Positions 61,150 to 64,000 of a stretch of DNA of 64,000 nucleotides are shown here, in pieces; position 1 is the first letter of the stretch; every line of letters begins with the position of its first letter. Below the pieces are notes generated by a model. That model did no database searches and was not told where the DNA came from. It worked only from the letters and a program-made list of their open reading frames with translations. Source of the DNA: an uncultured Thermoproteales archaeon (lineage in GTDB: Archaea > Thermoproteota > Thermoprotei > Thermoproteales > Thermoproteaceae). The translations under genes and the position numbers were made by a program. The stretch lies in contig CALJAK010000008.1 in NCBI GenBank assembly GCA_938027595.1, positions 1 to 64,000 on the forward strand, written 5' to 3'.

Positions 61150-62422
61150 TAATAACGTCTATATTACTCTCGTCGTTCATAACGCCCTTTTTTGGGACTG
61201 CGTTGAGCATAGCTCTGCCCCAGTTGGCTAGGGAATTCACTGCGTCGGCTGCAGCCGCTTTGGGGTTGTTAGTTGTTTCAAATGCGGCCATAGCTATTTC
61301 AGTCCTGCCGATGGGCCAATTAGCCGACGTGAGGGGACACAGCGGAGTGTATAGAACAGGTCTATTAATTGCTCTGGCTGGATTCACCGCCGCGGTTTTT
61401 GCGTCTTCTCTAATATGGCTTTACGCAGCTTTGGCAACCGCGGGCGTGGGACAAGCCATGATATTCGCCAGTAACAACGCCTTATTAGTCCAACTGACTC
61501 CGCCCAAACGGCGGGCGTCTGTAATTGGGTTGAACTCCGCCGCGGTGTACCTAGGCTTAGTCTCGGGCCCACTGGCAGGAGGCGTGTTGACGGAAGTGAA
61601 TTGGAGGCTTGTATTTACGCCCGCCATTGCGATGTTGACTGCTTCTTACCTCCTCTCCCGAGGCGTAGAGACAAAAGGGACGGCGGGAGGCGTAGACGTC
61701 TTGGGGTCTCTACTGTGGGGCGTCACAGTAGTTGTCTTGATACTTGGAGTGAGAACGCCGGCGTTGATTACACTGGGATTAGTGACGTTGTGTCTAACGT
61801 TTTTAATAGAGGTGAAAAAACCGCAGCCGCTTGTAAACCCCTCGGCGTTTAGAAACCCTATCTTCACAGCGTCGGTAATAGCTTCGTTTCTCAATTATTT
61901 ATCCACAGCTTCTCTAACCCCAGCGTTGAGTTTATTACTTCAAGAACTGTACTCAATGCCGTCTAAAATAGTCGGTTGGGTATTGTCCACACCGGCGTTA
62001 GCCATGGCTATACTGGCGCCAATTGCGGGGAGAGTTTGCGACAGAGTTCCCCCATTGTACGTAGCTTCGGGGGGCTCCGCCGTCTTAGCCGGGGGGCTTC
62101 TACTCTGTATATACAGCTTAGAATCCTTGCAGATTATCCCCCGCTGCTCTTGATAGGCGTTGGCTTCGCTTTTTTCATAGTCCCCAATACGACGTTGGTG
62201 TTGACTACTGCGCCTTCTAGAGGTTTCGGATCTGCCATAGTTGCCGAATCTAGAGTGTTGGGTCAATCTATGAGTAACGCATTAGCGGCGTATTTCCTAT
62301 CGACAGGCGAGTTAACCTCAGGCGTGATTAACTTACTCTATACACTTGCGCTATTTGCAGCCATATCGATTTTCCTATCGGCCCTCCGCCTCATCCCATC
62401 AAACCCCAGTCGGGGACTTTGA
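61150..62422 (+). pseudogene. MFS drug/solute transporter, truncated at the tRNA and frameshifted
   Basis: A major facilitator protein of the DHA (14-helix-like) type: ALSIALPQLAREF, the MGQLADVRGHSG loop between helices 2 and 3, and later helices in two frames. The first frame ends at TGA 62151; helices 11-12 (YPPLLLIGVGFAFFIVP) continue one frame over to 62422. One extra base near 62112-62118 would join them. Homology begins directly at the last base of tRNA-Phe, and no ATG, GTG or TTG precedes helix 1 except inside the tRNA. It therefore lacks its own start and promoter. Its 3' end overlaps nuoC by 32 bp. Confidence 0.75.
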
Positions 62423-62924
62423 AATCTTTACGTAGTGGATACTGCGGCTGGCCTGTCTTTTCGTCTATACAACAATCTGGGTCGAGGAGAAAACGTTTTC
62501 CCATGTGTGGATTCCCCTCAAACCATATTCCGAACATCTCGTGACATTCTCTCTCTTCGTAATCTGCCGAGGGGAATACGTCTGCAATTGAGTTGATTTT
62601 CGGGTTGTCTCTAGGTATTTCAGTCCTGACGTGGAGTAGTTGATTTTCTAACCCAGGCGTGAGGTAGGAGGCGAAGACGTACATGACTAGAAACTTCTTC
62701 TCCGTGGGGAAATCCATTGCGCTCAGCGAGAGGACGTGGTCGAACCCCAGAATTCTCGCCGTGGCTGCCACCTCCCGAATTTTCTCTGGCTTTACCATTA
62801 CGCACAGATGGCCCTCTGGAGTAACGCCGTGGTCTATAAAAACGTCGCCGAGAGTCGCTTTGATTTTCTGGAGTAGTGCATGTTCGCCCTGCGGTGGGCA
62901 CTTGGGTGGAGTCCTCGCAGTCAT
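62391..62924 (-). CDS. nuoC: NADH:quinone oxidoreductase subunit C
   Basis: A 177-residue subunit of the peripheral arm of complex I. Family motifs are present: VMVKPEKIREVAATARILGF, YEERECHEMFGIWFEGNP near residue 130 (the YxERExxDxFG signature with His for Asp) and RFLLDPD followed by YPLRKDFKVPD at the end. ATG 62924 overlaps the nuoB stop (ATGA); the frame is open to 63155 but that part codes nuoB. It ends in a 32-bp overlap with the MFS remnant. The other nuo genes, including nuoA and nuoD, are not here. Confidence 0.92.
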   Translation of the reverse strand: MTARTPPKCPPQGEHALLQKIKATLGDVFIDHGVTPEGHLCVMVKPEKIREVAATARILGFDHVLSLSAMDFPTEKKFLVMYVFASYLTPGLENQLLHVRTEIPRDNPKINSIADVFPSADYEERECHEMFGIWFEGNPHMGKRFLLDPDCCIDEKTGQPQYPLRKDFKVPDWGLMG

Positions 62925-63454
62925 GCCGACTTGGCTGGCTGCTTGGGCTGGGGTAGGTATGGAGTTAGATCTACTTTCACTGGCTCTATCCCCGGCCCCG
63001 GCTTCCCCTTTATCTTGTTGTGTAACATAATGAACGCCCGCACCACGGCCTCCGGCGTTGGGGGACAGCCAGCTATATACACCTCCACTGGCACTACGGT
63101 GTCCACTTGCACCACGTGGTATGAATTCCAAAAGAGTCCCCCCCTCACGGCGCATGCCCCCATGGCGATTACGTACTTAGGCTCCGGCATTTGTTCATAT
63201 ACCTGCCTAAGCACTTTAGCCATCTTCCTCGTGATTGTGCCCTCCACTAACAATACGTTGCACTGTCTCATTGTGTGGAATGGGAGGACACCCCACCTCT
63301 CGGCGTCGAAACCAGGTCCAGCGGTGTGCGCCACCTCAACTCCACAACAACTCGTGACTAAGTGCACCGGCCAGAGACTCCACCTAACTCCCCAATTGAA
63401 GACTTTCTCTAGTTTGGCTTTCTTTAGTAAAAACTCTCTGAGAGCTTGAGACAT
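62921..63454 (-). CDS. nuoB: NADH:quinone oxidoreductase subunit B (N2 iron-sulfur cluster)
   Basis: A 177-residue subunit carrying cluster N2, the last electron carrier before quinone. The cysteine ligands are in LVTSCCGVEVAHT near residue 35, AMGACAVRGG near 102 and YIAGCPPTPEAV near 130. ATG 63454 follows a TATA box by 23 bp; upstream codons to 63514 are promoter sequence. It heads the nuoB-nuoC pair, and the next gene upstream is a tRNA. Confidence 0.93.
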   Translation of the reverse strand: MSQALREFLLKKAKLEKVFNWGVRWSLWPVHLVTSCCGVEVAHTAGPGFDAERWGVLPFHTMRQCNVLLVEGTITRKMAKVLRQVYEQMPEPKYVIAMGACAVRGGLFWNSYHVVQVDTVVPVEVYIAGCPPTPEAVVRAFIMLHNKIKGKPGPGIEPVKVDLTPYLPQPKQPAKSA

Positions 63455-63472
63455 ATAGAGAGAGGAACTCCA

Positions 63473-63507
63473 GTTTATATACATTGCCCACGGCAAAATT
63501 TTTAAAG
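63473..63507. promoter_or_regulatory. Divergent promoters of nuoB and tRNA-Gly
   Basis: GTATATAAAC on the - strand (63473-63482) is centred 23 bp before the nuoB ATG 63454. TTTTTAAAG on the + strand (63499-63507) is centred 24 bp before tRNA base 63527. The boxes are only about 17 bp apart. Confidence 0.65.
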
Positions 63508-63526
63508 TTAGCACTGTAGAGATACG

Positions 63527-63631
63527 GCGGCGGTAGTCTAGCCTGGTTTAGGATGGCGGCCTTCCATGCTCCGAGGAGAGCCGTTGATCCCGGGTGGGTT
63601 AACCCCGGGAATTCGAATCCCGGCCGCCGCA
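63527..63631 (+). tRNA. tRNA-Gly (UCC) with two introns
   Basis: Acceptor stem GCGGCGG/CCGCCGC, anticodon loop CTTCCA-A with anticodon TCC, T loop TTCGAAT. Intron 1 (63567-63578, 12 nt) is at the canonical 37/38 site: CTTC (63561-63564) pairs with GAGG (63573-63576) to form the central helix. Intron 2 (63595-63611, 17 nt) splits the T arm at 53/54: CCCG (63589-63592) pairs with CGGG (63606-63609), with inner hairpin GGG-TTAA-CCC and cuts GG^T and AA^T. Removing both leaves 76 nt with all stems closed. CCA is not encoded. Confidence 0.92.
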
Positions 63632-63635
63632 CCAA

Positions 63636-63992
63636 TTATCTCTTCTCGAGCAATATGTCGAGAGATTTCCTCTCTAGCGAGCTGAGTGCTCGCCAAATAG
63701 CTACACAACCCGCCGCCTGGCTAGATTTACACTTCTCATACCTACCCACAGCCTCCTCGGCCTTTTTCTCATCCACAGGCTGTCTCCTCGCCAAGGCTCT
63801 CAACACGGCGAGCGTCTCGTTGACGCACTCCATCTGCGGCCCTTGCGTCGTCTCCACAGTGCCGTCTTTCCGGTGTGTAGACATGTACACTGTGCAAGTG
63901 CCGTCGTCGTATGATATCTCTAACTTCGTCGCTTGGCGCTCCCCCAAGGCGGGAGATATGTCGAAATTCGCCACGTGCCTCAAGAGCTTCAT
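63636..63992 (-). CDS. Conserved-looking small protein of unknown function (118 aa)
   Basis: A soluble 118-residue protein. The N-terminal half looks beta-rich (ATKLEISYDDGTCTVYMST) and the C-terminal half helical, with cysteines at about 37, 59, 91 and 99. The ATG at 63992 is a plausible start (MKLLRHVANF), but the window ends 8 bp further on, so promoter and upstream context are not visible. I recognise no family. It ends 4 bp after the tRNA-Gly gene on the opposite strand. Confidence 0.6.
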   Translation of the reverse strand: MKLLRHVANFDISPALGERQATKLEISYDDGTCTVYMSTHRKDGTVETTQGPQMECVNETLAVLRALARRQPVDEKKAEEAVGRYEKCKSSQAAGCVAIWRALSSLERKSLDILLEKR

Positions 63993-64000
63993 GCCGAGTG

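Noticed and set aside
1-64000. CRISPR array, complete insertion sequence, rRNA genes or replication origin
   Set aside because: No regularly spaced repeats, intact transposase, rRNA sequence or Orc1/Cdc6-linked repeat cluster was seen when reading the window.

Overview
The window looks like chromosomal DNA of a hyperthermophilic crenarchaeon of the Thermoproteaceae, most likely Pyrobaculum or a close relative. The grounds are the archaeal gene set (herA-nurA-mre11-rad50, aRF1, Taw3, LysW-type amino acid synthesis), tRNA genes with several tiny non-canonical introns, tightly packed 4-nt overlapping operons, and many genes that start on or very near an ATG/GTG about 22-27 bp after a TATA box (leaderless transcripts). 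The genus is inferred, not proven. The ba3-type oxygen reductase beside decayed nitrate-reductase genes points to a respiratory organism that can use oxygen.

Layout. 0-8 kb: a flippase-like membrane protein, an AT-rich membrane protein with an Sm-like insert, a compositionally odd and probably decayed stretch (2.64-3.96 kb), then an MFS-CBS fusion transporter coupled to acetyl-CoA synthetase. 8-12 kb (-): thrC-lysC-asd-hom, the homoserine/threonine operon. 12-17.6 kb (+): an arginine (and/or lysine) operon of the LysW carrier type, (argX)-argC-argB-lysW-argG-small zinc ribbon-argH. Its ligase is very divergent and its carrier ends in Gln instead of Glu. 17.6-20 kb: a polyamine-type ABC importer without a binding protein. 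20-25.4 kb (-): MoxR ATPase, VWA protein, CBS protein, thioredoxin-fold lipoprotein-like protein and NDP-forming acyl-CoA synthetase. 25.5-31.9 kb (+): nurA-herA-mre11-rad50 for DNA end resection. 32-35.2 kb: aRF1, S10 with a 30-residue membrane peptide, a winged-helix protein, Taw3 and a DapA-family aldolase.

35.3-58.4 kb is a respiratory island. It holds cytochrome c maturation genes (ccmC-E-A-B, ccmF), haem O/A synthesis (ctaB, ctaA) and a copper-handling operon of nos type without nosZ (two NosL-like proteins, NosD, NosF, NosY, a PCuAC chaperone). It also holds a cytochrome c-Rieske-cytochrome b complex, a ba3-type oxidase (35-aa CbaD, CbaB, CbaA) and a Sco protein. Two regulators with cysteine pairs sit in it. 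Remnants of a second cytochrome c, a membrane protein with an in-frame stop, NarH and a haem-b nitrate reductase subunit show ongoing loss of an alternative respiratory chain. 58.4-64 kb: tldD-tldE, tRNA-Phe(GAA) with one D-arm intron, an MFS pseudogene abutting the tRNA, an orphan nuoB-nuoC pair, and tRNA-Gly(UCC) with two introns.

Four otherwise normal genes (argX-like, argG, a membrane protein at 35.9 kb, the 61 kb MFS) each appear exactly one base short of an open frame. Whether these are real mutations, recoding sites or consensus errors cannot be settled from this sequence alone.
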